A DNA stretch of 64,000 nucleotides from Tubiluchus corallicola (GCA_030141605.1 JAQGDQ010000019.1:682001-746000); one strand, 5' to 3'. Shown: positions 1 to 12,126, counted from the stretch's first letter. The notes: generated from the sequence alone by a model not told the origin. Translations and numbers: made by a program.

Positions 1-1180
1 TATTTTTTGTGAATGTAAATTGTAATGTATAGGTTTGGTAGCGATCCTATTTTAACAAAACAAAATACAAATTTTAATATAAAACATAATAAAGAGATTT
101 AATCGTATTTAAGCACATACAGAATAATAACATTTTAAGTTTTTTTAAAGGTGTGATGGCTCAAGCGTACAAATTTTACATCAAATGTTATCACATAATA
201 CTATTGTTAAATTTAGATATCTAGATAATTATTTAATAATATAATGATTGGTTCATATTTAACTGATTAATTATCTAGATTTAGTAGAAGAAATCCGAAA
301 CCTCACAACTTTATTATCAAATCAATAGTATTAGTAGTGCCACCGCAAAAGTAAACACGGACAATATGCTGTTGTAGAGACAGTATATCGTCGTTTTTCA
401 TTTTGCCATAGTCCTACTGGTACTTATAAGGTTTAATTATCTATATGCACAAATTTTATATTAGAGTGCATATCTCTAATTTACAAGCTTCAGTATTATT
501 CGTGCAGTTCAAAAGATATTACTTCATTGATTTTGCATATGTGAGAAACGTTAAAAGTGTCAAAGTCAAAAATGAGATCTCGTACGCAGCATCTCATGCT
601 GCCAACTCATATTCATAATTCTAGCACATTATTCACCAACGTGTTACTACGAGGTTATCCATCCACGAATATTAACTAATATGCTCCTTCTACGTATTGG
701 TATAAACAGAGCATTTTTACTTGCACCGTAGCGTAGTGCCTTAGGATGATGAAATGGCATGGCGATGATGAGGAAAGAAGGGGAAGGATAGTCGTGAAAG
801 GCAGCGACTCGGATAACCATGCTTATACAGCTTATAGCACCCAAAGAACTAGCATTCAGTATCAGATATTAATTTTCTAGAAAGTTGACATTCTATTATT
901 ATCACCTATTGTTTTAACATCACCTGATTGATAGAAAGTGTAGAAAATTGCTATAGTGATCTTAGGGTATGTGGCTAAACTGGTTATTTCACGTGAGTGG
1001 GCCGCGCTTTGGGCTTGATCTGTGCCAAAATTTAAATTATGAGCTACCAAATTTGGTTGAATTTTATAATTTGCAGCCACGACGCAATTATTGGTTGAGG
1101 GACTTGGTCTAGGACTCGATCGAAGAGGAAATTGGGAACGACTCAGTGAATTTGCAATATCTGTATCGATGTTGAATTTT
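1..1180. other. AT-rich flank, nothing recognised
   Basis: I see no convincing exon, RNA gene or mobile element here. Short open frames exist on both strands (for example minus 1197-877 and plus 1091-1366), but they overlap each other, have low-complexity composition and match no family I know. Confidence 0.5.
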
Positions 1181-1181
1181 C

Positions 1182-1230
1182 GCGATTTTGAATTCAAGAT
1201 GACAGCAATAACATTATTTTCGAAAAAATG
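1182..1230 (+). repeat. Direct repeat copy 1 (49 bp)
   Basis: A 49-bp segment containing TTTTGAATTCAAGATG and TTTCGAAAAAAT recurs in the same orientation at 2284-2332 with only a few substitutions. The two copies flank the inverted-repeat element at 1619-2133. They may be remnants of a larger composite element or the ends of a duplicated unit. Confidence 0.6.
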
Positions 1231-1618
1231 CCTGGTGCTCCATGAATTCGTAAAATATACTAGAACAGTGGTTTTCAGCGAGGGTAAATTCCACCACTGG
1301 GGATATGTTTATAAGGGAAATTGCATGAAGCCAGAGATTGACAGACTCACGTTGTTGAAATACTGATCTGTTTACAAACAACAATCATGTAAATTGTGCA
1401 TAATTAATCTGTAACATATCACACAATTGTGTTGACTACAGACTAATAATTTGTTGTGTTGACACATACCACAGACTAATAATTTTAAAAACCACTTCTG
1501 CTTGCAATTCTGTTACCTTACCAAGTTATAATTTTAGTAATCTCCCAATAATTTGTGAATTGCTAATCATGGTAAATTTGTAAATATCCATTACAGGAAT
1601 AAGCTAAACAAATCTAGA

Positions 1619-2133
1619 ATGTCATTAATTAAATGATAACTGTGATTGCCAGAATTTTTATAAACTATTGTTGTCTATTTTATCAATTATTACCCCTTGC
1701 GGGTATTGAGTTGGGCAAAGGAGACACTGAAAAATTGTGGACTAGACGGGATTTGACAGCATACCTATGACAATAGGGGAATACTTATGGGGATAATACG
1801 ATATCACTATTTAAATATGACTTTGATTGCCAGACTTCCCAGGTCTCGCGTCTTAATTATTAATGATAGCAATCGTTAGTTGCCAGCTAATTTGGGAAAG
1901 TATAGTATCCCCCTTCTGTCGTGGGTACAGGTGGCGTTGTTGGTTTGTGAGCTACAATTAGGAAATCTTAGGTCTGCTCTGTCACGCTTGATTGGTTTAA
2001 ATCTGGACTGGTCGACAATTTTTCAGTGTCTCTGTACTCCAACTCATTACCCGCAATAGGCAATAATTGACAAAATAAACCGCAATGCTTTATGAAAAAT
2101 TCTGGTAATTAGAGTCATAATTTATTAATGACA
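1619..2133. mobile_element. Foldback/MITE-like inverted repeat of about 515 bp
   Basis: The left arm at 1619-1746 and the reverse complement of the right arm at 2005-2133 align over about 125 bp. Shared blocks include ATGTCATTAAT, CCAGAATTTTT, TCAATTATT, GCGGGTA and GACACTGAAAAATTG. About 260 bp lies between the arms. A 45-bp part next to the right end (about 2117-2166) also has a direct copy in the loop at about 1852-1905, sharing CGTTAGTTGCCA and CTAATTTGGGAAAGT. There is no coding capacity, so this is a non-autonomous foldback-type element; the family is unassigned. Confidence 0.7.
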
Positions 2134-2283
2134 TCGTTAGTTGCCACCTAATTTGGGAAAGTCTAGAATGTACTCATATATAACCAGACAATCTTGGGAA
2201 GGGGTGGCATTCTGAAGGGGTGACATTAGCAATACCAATGCATTAAAAATCAGCCAATTTTAGAAGAGGGAATTTTTTTATCC

Positions 2284-2332
2284 GCGGTTTTGAATTCAAG
2301 ATGGCAGCGATAACATCAATTTCGAAAAAATA
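2284..2332 (+). repeat. Direct repeat copy 2 (49 bp)
   Basis: Second copy of the 49-bp segment at 1182-1230, lying just beyond the right side of the inverted-repeat element. Confidence 0.6.
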
Positions 2333-2644
2333 CAAGAGAAATAAAGTAGCCACCTGGTGATTGCAGTCATGCGCGCCATGCACTGATTTTACTATATCAA
2401 AACGGTCGAGGCCATCGAACAATGGTCTTTTTTATCTCCAAACTGGCAAGAAAAACACCTTTACAGATGATAATGTTCTATAATATGATATAGGTCTGCA
2501 GTGCAAGATCAACTTCTTGGACTTGAGTATGGGTTCTTGGAAGTGATACGAGTGAATGATTGCAAATCTGCAGTACTTGTAACCATGTTCTGTAAGAGCC
2601 TCTAAACGTGTGGTGACAAAAAACTTTTTTGTTAAATTAATCAG

Positions 2645-2755
2645 GGCATGCTAATGGGGGATGAACTTAGTGAGGCAACAGACGATCCTTATTCAGTTGT
2701 TCAAAATCACGTCAATTTTCTGGAAAAGCAAAAGGAAGGCAAACAGACAAAACAG
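2645..2755 (+). CDS. Putative internal exon of an unidentified gene (37 codons)
   Basis: The segment is bounded by a good acceptor (T-rich tract then AATCAG at 2639-2644) and a good donor (CAG|GTGAGA at 2756). It is exactly 111 nt, open in one frame, so both junctions would be phase 0. It reads GMLMGDELSEATDDPYSVVQ for 20 residues, followed by a charged, lysine-rich stretch ending GKQTKQ. The composition looks like a soluble helical protein segment, not low-complexity noise. I do not recognise the family and found no neighbouring exons, so it could also be a chance open segment or a lone exon of a gene running out of the window to the left. Its end is in phase with the exon at 9223, but joining them would put a signal peptide inside a protein, so I treat them as separate. 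Confidence 0.35.
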
Positions 2756-3599
2756 GTGAGAAAAAGAAAAAGAGCTATCAGTGTGAAAACTGATTGAAAG
2801 TATATTATATTGACGTCCTGAATATGTTAGTATTCATCACGTTTATCTTATACAGCGTAGGTACAATGCAGCTGAGCAATGTGTACAACTTCTACAATAT
2901 CTATTACAATAACGTGTGCGCCTGAGGTAGTAAATGGATCTTTTTTGATTATTTAAATTGTAGGGTACATCTCTTTGAAATCCCGTTGATGAGGAGTCTA
3001 ACAATTTTTGTCTACCATATGTTTTGTGAACTGTTCTTGTCTTTTAGTATCAGTCATTCGCTTTTAGCGAAATTTGGCTATCAAAGCGGTTAGGAAACTG
3101 TATTCGCCTTTCTTAACTGGCAATTTCAACTAGAAAATATTGCCTAACACTGGAGGTAATCGTCCATATTGTGTATTAGAGCGTTCCCTTTACAGCTTAT
3201 TGCCCATGTTTCGTGAAATGGCAACTTTGCTGGAAGTTCGATCGTAACTTCGATGAAAAAGAAAACAACTGAGTCGTTATTCGGCTATGATTACTTCGCA
3301 TTTTTACTAGTCACATAAGGTCATGTAGCTACGTTTTGGTCTATATTTTTTAAATAGGATGTGAAAACTATATACTGCACACAGAGACATTAATAAAACT
3401 TAGTTGATTAGTATACTACATTAACCAGAAAAATTACCCTCTCCATTTTGATTTTCTCTTTTCAGATGTTAAATTTTTATAAAAAGAATTCAGACAGGCC
3501 TCTTTTACAGATATGTTTTAAATTGAAACAAATTAATTTATTATGCCTTACGCATCGAAAGCAAGTCGACTAATTCTGGCACACATGCAGTCGTGTGGC
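2756..3599. other. Noncoding, nothing recognised
   Basis: AT-rich sequence following the putative exon donor. I see no exon, RNA or repeat family here. Confidence 0.4.
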
Positions 3600-3930
3600 A
3601 AGCGAAATTTTCAATATTTAGAAATACCTGATTTTGTGAGCAAAATGGTAGTTTCGCTTTAAAAATCCTAGGTTTTTCTACCACGATTTCTGAACGAAAT
3701 TCTGATTTTCAGAGTAAAACTCAGGATTTCTGAGCAAAAGTATTATTTAAAGCGAAACTAAAGCAAAACTGGGAGTTAATAGCAAAACCATAGTTTTCTA
3801 AGCGAAACCAGAGTTTTCTGAGGAAAACTTAGAGCTTCTATGGACTAGAATTTCTTTAAATTGGAGTTCACTGAGCGAAACCTACAATTTCTGTAAATCT
3901 GAATTTTCTGAGTGAAACTTCATAAAATGG
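3600..3930 (+). repeat. Decayed minisatellite, unit about 20 bp (locus 1)
   Basis: The stretch is built from diverged units resembling TTTTCTGAGCGAAACTAGAG, with spacing of about 19-21 bp between successive TTTCT...GCRAAAC cores (for example 3791-3850). A second array of the same unit type sits at about 6300-6615. Units are too diverged to be a recent array. Confidence 0.6.
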
Positions 3931-4351
3931 TAAAAATGGCGATATCATTAATTAATCAGAAATTGCCGCTTGCCAAATCGCTCTAAACGAATACGTTTAG
4001 TTCTGTTGACAGTGTGTTGTGCCTTCTTCTCTGAGAAATTTAGATAGAGAAATTGAGATGGACACGAACGGTTTCAGGCGAACATTTGCTTTTGCTTCTT
4101 GGATTTTTGTCTAATATAAAGCGGATGGAATGTATTGTGAATTATGATTAATGATTATTAATCAATAACCCAGTTTATATATTTATAATTAAATTAATGG
4201 TGAAATTCTGGTTGCGTATATTAGAAATGCCTGAAGATAGTTTAGTACTCAATGCTTACTTGATGTGTAAATGGTAACAATACTTGGGTTACATGCATTA
4301 GGAAGATATTAACTAAACTTGGCTTTACCCAAGTACTTTCAGCAAAACTAA

Positions 4352-4822
4352 GCTAATTCATTCAACCGGAAAAAATCGTGCAGTAATTATAATAGCTATT
4401 TTATAAATGCTATCCATAATGATAGTGCTCATCCAAATGTGTATAAACTAGAAAATCATCTTTTGATTACTGGTATTCCTAGAACACATAAGGAAACCTA
4501 CACAAAATTCCGTGTTAGCGCGCACAGATTACAAATTGAAGCTGGTCGATACACCAGACCTAAAGCACCTGTTGATATGAGAAAATGTACTTTATGTAAG
4601 AATGGGAGCGCGGACGATGACTTTCAGTTTAGAATGCAATGCAATGTTTATTGTCAAGAAAGGACTGCGTTCTTAAATCAAATATCAGATATCTTTCCAG
4701 AATTCTCATCCTTGTGTGATAGTGATAAATTTATACTTTTAAACAAACGTTTAGATGTGGAAGTTAAGAAATTGTTGATTAATTATGTGCATAAAATTTC
4801 AACAATACGTGATTCTAAATGA
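4352..4822 (+). pseudogene. LINE (non-LTR retrotransposon) ORF2 C-terminal fragment
   Basis: An open frame runs from just after a stop at 4349-4351 to the TGA at 4820-4822. The protein has the features seen downstream of the reverse transcriptase domain in many LINE ORF2 proteins: a KFR.S.H.L.IE.GRY block (about codons 50-70), then a CTLCKNGSADDDFQF segment with a further C..YC..R, giving a C-x2-C...C zinc-knuckle-like pattern. No reverse transcriptase motifs are found immediately upstream, where the 20-bp minisatellite lies, so this is a 5'-truncated copy. The 3' part after 4822 is AT-rich and ends near a repeated TTGTTAATTGT sequence at about 4995-5020, a plausible 3' end. The reading frame is still open, suggesting a moderately young insertion. 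Confidence 0.7.
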
Positions 4823-5056
4823 AGATGTGTGAATTAATTTTGCTAAGATTTAATGTATCAATGAGCACTGTGATATATATGTAGATGTGTTTGTTATAAA
4901 TTATGGTATATTTTTTAATCAAATATGCTTAAAAAGAGCCCTGTATTTGTAGGGACGTGTTCCTGTATGCGTTGTTTATTTAAGTGTGTGATTTGTTAAT
5001 TGTATTTGTTAATTGTGAAAACTTTCGGTATTAGGTGCGTTTTCTGCTGGGTCATT

Positions 5057-5517
5057 CAGTGGCATAGCAAGAGCTTGTAGCGCCCGGAGGCAAAAAAATG
5101 CTTGGTGCCTGCTCTTACAATATTTTGATCATTTATTTCGTAGGTAAAGCCACAAATCGCGCGCGTTTTTGCGTCCCCGAGTCCGACATTCCTTTTTCGA
5201 CATAATGGATAAAGATAAACGCACCAACCTGAGTTTGATTTGCTGTACTGCACCAGAATAACTCTTTTCTGTGCTTGCGTTGCGCGTAACACGACATTAA
5301 GTAACAACATTAGCCTTTTTTCTAGGCTGTACATAGTAATTAAGTTAGCTACGATGATCTCTAACTAGGCAATTTTGTTGTAATTTGAAAACTTTTGTTA
5401 ATTGTTTTGTTAATGTCAAATTAGTAACCAACAATTAACAGTCATTAAACTCTAGAAGAATTTTGCCCCCTCTCACCCGTGCACCCAGGGGCGATTGCCC
5501 ACTCTGCTACGCCTCTG
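5057..5517. mobile_element. Non-autonomous DNA element with CAGNGGCRTAGC inverted ends
   Basis: The left end CAGTGGCATAGCAAGAG at 5057 matches the reverse complement of the right end, CAGAGGCGTAGCAGAG, ending at 5517; both ends continue into G-rich/GGCAAAA sequence. The 461-bp interior carries no transposase. CAG-starting, GGCGTAGC-type ends occur on many hAT-like non-autonomous elements, but I see no matching 8-bp target duplication, so class assignment is tentative. The short minus-strand frame inside it is not a gene. Confidence 0.55.
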
Positions 5518-6299
5518 CGTGAAGCCATGAATTAGTGATTAGCACATAAAGGCCCTCAACAAAAGGATGTTTATTAGATATCAGTAACTACGTATCGTCA
5601 GAAGCTTTTTACGCATGCCCCAAGTGTTATATACTGGCAGTATTCCTTGGCTATACTTTGAACTGAAAACATATATATGTCTCTCTTCTGAAGCAGCTAC
5701 CTTGCTATTGTGATTGGTGTTCTGGATTTAATGTAACAGTGTGGCTTAAGAAGCACTGATGCGATCTGGATAGGTGATGGTGTAGTGCTGGCCTACTTAG
5801 TGAGCCTACTGGAACACGACCATCCTGTGTTGCTGTTGGAGGAACATTATATTTAGTGGAGTGCGTAGTTGTTCTTGTTTACTGTGGAAAGCTCTTGGTC
5901 TTTAGTAAATCGGGCACAGAAAGAAATGACGCTACTTGACTATAGATCAATTAGTCTTTATAATGCACTAATTAGAAATAAGTCTGTTTCTTTTCGCGCT
6001 AATCTTGCATTGTGAATTATTGGATTAGAGTTGTTTATTATTCAGCTATAATTCACTGCTGCTGTTTGAGTTTTTATTATGTTGCGTGATAGCTCGAGGT
6101 GCTAACATGTAATAACATGTGAATACCGCAAGTAGTTTTGAGACTATTTTATCTCAGTTTGATCAATTAAATGCATTTGCATACTATAAAACACCCAAAA
6201 CGTTAGAATCAATTCAGTTATTATCATGAACAAAAAAAATCACGTGTTTGAGTCAGTAATACGCGTGCGCGTAAATTTGCGAAGGGTCTAATATGTTAG

Positions 6300-6615
6300 C
6301 AACTACAATTACGATTTTCTGTAAACCACAGTTTCCCTTGCTTGGTCACGCCCACCAAGCAAAGCATGGGTTTCGTTCCAGAAGTCCTAGGTGTTGCTAC
6401 CAAAACTGCGATAATGTCAGCAAAACTAGGGTTTACAAGCAAAACCCACGGATGATTTCTGCGTTTAACTGCAGTTTTAGATGAAGACCGAAATACTGGA
6501 TTTCTAAGCAAAACTACGGTTTAAATGCAAAACCTGTAATTTCTGGAGCTTTACTAGGATTTAACAGCAAAACATGGGTTTTCTGAACAAAACTATGGTC
6601 TTCTAAGCCATGCAT
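6300..6615 (+). repeat. Decayed minisatellite, unit about 20 bp (locus 2)
   Basis: Successive units such as GGATTTCTAAGCAAAACTAC, GGTTTAAATGCAAAACCTGT and GGTTTTCTGAACAAAACTATG repeat every 19-21 bp. They share the core TTTCTRAGCAAAACTA with the array at 3600-3930, in the same orientation. The short open frames on both strands here are products of the repeat. Confidence 0.65.
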
Positions 6616-6619
6616 GTCG

Positions 6620-8095
6620 ATTTACGTTGGCCGTTCTTGTACGCGACAAAGACCTTGGTGCTAATCTATAAATGTCAAAGAGTAATTGTCAAATTTTGAA
6701 TAATTAAAATGAATGACATAAGCGGTCCCATAAGTGAGATCGAATACGACGAAAGTGTTACAACATTGAATATGTTCATTTAAGCATTATCCCATCTGCA
6801 CCTGCGTCTTTATTGTATAATTAAGATGCATGGGGGATAACGAACTTTCAATTTTCTCAAACAACAGGACGAATAAAGCCATGTACCCAGTCATGAGGGT
6901 GTGTGCGCGCGCACGTGTGTTGGCTTTTTGTAAGCTCACTAGCCGTTTCATTGCCCAAAGCTCTAAAAACCGAAGCATATAAAATTCCAAATTAAGACTA
7001 GATTTAATTGTAAACAGACTTCTATTTCATATAGTTCTGCGAAATTTTTCGTAGGGATTTTGAAAACTTAAAGAAAGCTTGCGCTTCAGTTTGTTCAATT
7101 TAAACTTCATTTGCATTTTGATATGCTAGCAGACCAGTAAAAACTTAAATGGTTATTTCTCGTTACGATAAATGCAACTATGATACAAAATAATTATAAC
7201 GTACTATACAATTTCATTTTTGCAAATACGAAGAGAAGAGGCGGTAGCTTTTTGCGCGCAGTTTTAGTTTTTATAAATAAAACAATTTGCCAGTGAATTT
7301 AGTCTTGAAAAATTACAACACAATAAAATGGCATCTATACAATGGTTCATTAATAAGATGCTCCCATGTCCACCTGCACTAAAGAGTTTCTCTTAAATTT
7401 TATGAGTCCACAGTATGAGAATTTCTGCTGTAATGTATTATGATTATGCTTTCGAAGCCTAATCAATTGACCACAGTAACGTAAGTAATAGAGCCTTGAG
7501 AACACATTAGTTAAATGCTAACCAGCACGCCCATACTATCACATTATATTTACGAAATCTTTTGTCATCGTCTACGCCTGCTAGACACTAACAACTGATG
7601 CTAATAGCTATATCTAGTTTCTGCGCCAGTACCTTGGCTAAACACTATGATTATTATGCCAGTTCATGTATGCGCCTATAACTAAGACAAACAATTACGA
7701 GAAATATATGGTTCCCAACGGCATGGTTAGTAAGCGCGCTTTTATTATTTTGATGGCTAGAGTTTATATCAATTAGTACTGCTAGATAATGTTACAGTGT
7801 TATAGCTTCCTATTTTGCCGTACTGAAGACAGAGAGAAGAATTTGGCCTGGGCAAAGTTGATGAAATATGAAATTGAACACTGCCAAGTTGCATAACCGG
7901 GTTAAAAATTTCAACAGAACTCTGTTTTTGTACTAGTATTTTGTCTTGGCCTATTTCATTAGAACAAATTCGTTTAATATGTTAGATATGTTGGATCCGC
8001 TTCATGGATAAGTCACTTTGGAAAAACTAGATTGATCACTAATAAAGTCACCCGTGTAATGACAACAAAATGACATTGATAACAGAAATGCTAAC
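6620..8095. other. Noncoding, nothing recognised
   Basis: AT-rich DNA with no supported exon, RNA gene or recognisable element. Confidence 0.4.
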
Positions 8096-8936
8096 CATAG
8101 GCGTACGGGATGAAGTTTCACTAGGGGGGCAAAAGAAATTTGCCCTGAAATTGTTTTCTAACTTGCCCTACTTTGGGTGATTTCAAAAGAAGTGCAGTCA
8201 ATGGGCCACATAATTATGTAGGGTACAGACTGACAAAAGTGTCTAAAACAAAATATTTACACTTATAGGTCCAACATAAATCCAGAAATCGTACCGCTGT
8301 TCATTTCTAGCTATCGCTTTTCTGACAACGTATAACTGATCTTCACTCAATCATAGTTTATAATAGTTTATTTTTTGGACTCTCCTGACATCCCACAGCA
8401 ATTGCATTAGTAATGGTATATAAATAAAAGAAGTCCAAATTATGATAATCTTTACTTAAAAAAATCACGAGTCTAACAGCACAAACCAAATGTTTCTGTT
8501 TCAACTGAACAAACATGCAAAAAATGCTTTCAAAGAACTTTTTCTAACGCTTCAGAAATTCAAAAGAAATAATGATGAAGGTTTACGTTTTCCTTTTGCA
8601 AACACTATAACTTTGCCAGCACACTGAGGACCATGTACTTAACAAGTATACAAACGACCAAGTGTGTAAAACTGATAGCATTTGCTATTATCAAAGTTAA
8701 CATTTAAAATTATTAAAAGTTAAAAACAATTCGTTGTACAAAAAGTACTTTAATTGCGGCCACTAAGAAGAGGTAGTGCAGTTCATAAACGATTTTTGAA
8801 TATTGAAATTTTAACTTTGAAATTTTAAAAAAACAATTACTTGCCCTGAAAATAACCAGCTTTTGCCCTGAAAATGTCTAATTTATTTGCCCAAGGAGGG
8901 CAACCGCCTCCCTTACCCCCGCCTGTTACGCTTATG
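8096..8936. mobile_element. Non-autonomous element with CATARGCGTA inverted ends, 841 bp
   Basis: The left end CATAGGCGTACGGG (8096) and the reverse complement of the right end, CATAAGCGTAACAGGCGGGGG (ending 8936), are alike. Subterminal sequence is also inverted: GGGGGGCAAAAGAAATTTGCCCTGA on the left and GGAGGGCAA plus TTGCCCTGAAAA on the right. The interior is AT-rich with no transposase. The end type resembles the element at 5057-5517, so both may belong to one broad family. No target-site duplication is evident. Confidence 0.55.
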
Positions 8937-9222
8937 AAGCTGACGGCAACAAGATGGCAACAACAGCAGTAGTTATAAAACAAGCAGAACCAACGACAAT
9001 GACGGCGGCGCAGTAGTGGGTGGATACAGTGATAACGATTATATCGTCAACATCGATTACAACCAAACAAAACATCAGCAGCACTCAAAGCTGCTAAGGC
9101 TGCTAAGCTTATTAAATTAATATAAACATAAAACGTCTAACGTACACATAGAGACATAAATATACATATTCATATGCCAACATTTGACATAAATAAATTT
9201 TGCTGCTTTTGTTTTGTTACAG

Positions 9223-9279
9223 AATTTGCTGATAATAATGGAAAAACTGATTGTCCAGTGGCTACTCCTTTTGAATCTG
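9223..9279 (+). CDS. Secreted cationic 4-Cys peptide precursor, exon with start codon
   Basis: First coding exon of a three-exon gene (9238-9279, 12127-12235, 13582-13733) predicted to encode 100 residues. The exon is bounded by acceptor TTTTGTTACAG (ending 9222) and donor CTG|GTAAGT (9280). The first 15 nt would be 5' UTR, implying at least one noncoding exon upstream. The ATG at 9238 has A at -3 and G at +4. It encodes MEKLIVQWLLLLNL, which joins in phase 0 to VVVSIFGQQ in the next exon to form a classical signal peptide: a charged n-region, a long leucine/valine core, and likely cleavage near G/QQ at about residue 21. The other frames of this exon do not continue well into exon 2. The family is unknown; the product is inferred to be secreted. 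A (CT)n microsatellite starts about 210 bp into the following intron. Confidence 0.6.
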
Positions 9280-9490
9280 GTAAGTAGTGCACCTGTACCA
9301 GTATCTAATTCTTCTCTTGCGTATGTATAAATAACTAAGGCTTTAGCTGCAAGACTAAAATGCCGGGTTAGTCTAATTGGTTGCTAGTTGTTGAAACTTG
9401 TCATATGTAATGTGCTAATGTTTAATCGATTTTCAGGCTAAATCTAACTTAATCGCAGTTTCTGTTGTACTGGAAATTTTTTTGGATTCT

Positions 9491-9641
<151 letters not shown>

Positions 9642-10546
9642 CAGCCAAACACAACTAAAGAACTAGAAAACAAAAAACATCATAGGTGTCTGTTCAGACT
9701 GTGCCTCTCTGTGTGAGGGCCCTAGTAATAACGAAAGCCCTTGCTACTTTACACATGTGAACCATTTTATTTTAACCAGTCCAAGTAAGGCGTATCATAC
9801 AATCAGAGTTGAAGCATTAGCACAGCAGCGCGCCGATTGCAGATTTCTGTAAGAATTAATCTTGATGCAATTAGGTCTCTATTTTGTAAAAGAATGTATA
9901 AATGAGGTTAATGGGTTACATTAGCGAGCATAGATCGTCACGTATTTATGCGATTACATTTACAGCGTATACATTTACTTAATTATTCCAAGATTCTTTG
10001 GTCATAAAACAATGCTTCTTAATAGTCATTTAAGCTAAGTTTGAATAGCATTTGAATAGCGAGTTATTATCATCTCTTCGTTGTCTGTTTATATGATGTT
10101 GTTGCAGATAAAAATCGTAAATTAGCATACCATCCTATTAAACGATTTAACTTACACAGACCACACAGACAATCCAAAAAACAGTGGCCTAATTAAAAAC
10201 ACGACCAACAAGATAAATTCAGGCCGTTTCTTGTCGCGAAATGTATTTCCATGACTTTTAGCGCTCACCCACAGAACCCTGCAGTTTTAGTGTGCACATG
10301 AAGGACAGTCTATTTCTAGATTATCTATTTATTTTCGAAGTATGTAAAATTTTATGTGACCTTGGTTTTTGATCTTTTACATCTAGACATGCAACAGTTG
10401 TTGTGTATGCCAAAGACGGTTTTTTGATAGGCGTTTGCTTGCAAGCTATAACTTTACCAATGGTAAGGCCCAATGGTAAACCGTAGCTCAAAATGATTGA
10501 ATATGTAAAATATTGAAAATGAAAATAATGTTTATTCATGAATGTT

Positions 10547-10935
10547 TTACGTGAAAGATTTATTACAACGAAAGTAAAACAATTCACGTTCGCGCCGTTA
10601 GTTTTTCGTTGTTACATGCATTTCGCCATTCACTAACTGCAATGTAGTTAGTTGCACAGAGCGTCTGCGTCTCGGAAACGCGTTGCACAAGCAACAAGCG
10701 TTGTAAAACTCTGACGTAGTACACAATTGTGGATGAAATCACGTGTTGGCACAGCGGTACGCTTGAAATTTAATTATTTAAACTCAAATTTGCCGTATTT
10801 CAATTTTCGAGGAATATTTTGCCGCTTGAAAATTTCCAAGTCAATATTTAATTATGATAAATATCTTTGCATTATTATAGGTGACAAAATGTAAACTTTT
10901 TACCGTATTTCAAAATGGGATAGGATCTGAAAGGT
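10547..10935 (+). repeat. Dispersed element copy A (also at 62301-62810)
   Basis: Blocks shared with 62301-62810 in the same orientation and order include TTACGTGAAAGA, TGCATTTCGCCA, GACGTA with TACACA, and near the far end CATTATTATA followed by a TTCAAAATGRGRTAGGAT block. The copies differ by substitutions and by an extra stretch in the 62-kb copy. There is no coding capacity. The other copy interrupts a LINE reverse transcriptase, so this is an insertion element of unknown class. Confidence 0.6.
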
Positions 10936-12126
10936 CATCCTGTCTCACTTTAAAGAAAAAACCAACAAAGAGAAGTTGGTCTTATTTAAATCTTAGAGAA
11001 AAAATCTTAGAAAATTTCAGGTGTAAAACTGCGATAAGTGTTTCTTGTAATTAATAAAATCAATTAAAATCGCGATCATTTCACGCTTTTTGAACGAAAT
11101 GTAATCTATTTGGCGTATAGTACGATATCAGCACTTACGTATTCCGGTGGGTTCTTAATCTAGCTTTGTTGCAACTAACAACTATGTATATGTAATATAT
11201 ATACACTTACTACCACTTCTAATGTAAATATGTCTTTTATCCCGTAATGTAAGTTCTATAATATATGGTACATTTTGTACTGAAATAACAATATAAATAA
11301 AAATAAATAAAAAATGAAAATTTAATTGTTATTAAAATTCACTGGATGTTGTCGAGAGTTGTTCTTTTCTTTTAAGTATGAGATTAAAATAGTTTGCTTA
11401 GACATACAGATATATCTGAATGGATATTTCTCAACAATTCAGGTCGAAATGGTAATTTGTTGACCTGCAACGTGCCTTATTTTACAACTGTCGTCTTCTA
11501 AATTGTTCTTTGAATTTCTGTAAATTGAACTAATGAAATTTTGCCCCCTGCCTTTGTTGCAGCTGTTTTTAATTCTATAGGTGCTATCGTGTTGCAGTTC
11601 ATAATTATCGAAACTGTGATTTAACTAATACATCAAAAAGCGATCTTTTCATTGCAACTTTGGAACTTTAAAGGTCACATTGAGCGTTTTTATAAGTTGC
11701 TTTCAACTAAAAAGCGTTGGCCATAGCATAAAAGTTGGAATTAATTTTTTTATGTATTTAGTTGTAAAACGTTTGCTTCGTTTCAGTTTCACCCAGGGAC
11801 TTCATAAGACACCAGCCTATAATCTTAGTAGGTGAACTGGTCATAGCAAACACAATTTAAACACTAACCAAGCAACAATCAACAATAAAATCAACCGGCA
11901 TAGATCATCCGGAAACAGCAACAACGTCTATATACCAGAAGTAGCAACACCTCTATATGAAATTTCCTTTGCAGTTTGGTGTCTAATAACTGTCATTAGG
12001 GAGAAACTAAAGATTTATCAACGTGTTTTTCCATTACATTGCCGTATATATCAGATAAATTAAAAAAACGTTATGATTATTTTGTACAGGTTATTTTTTC
12101 ATTATTTTCAAAATGTCTCCCTGTAG

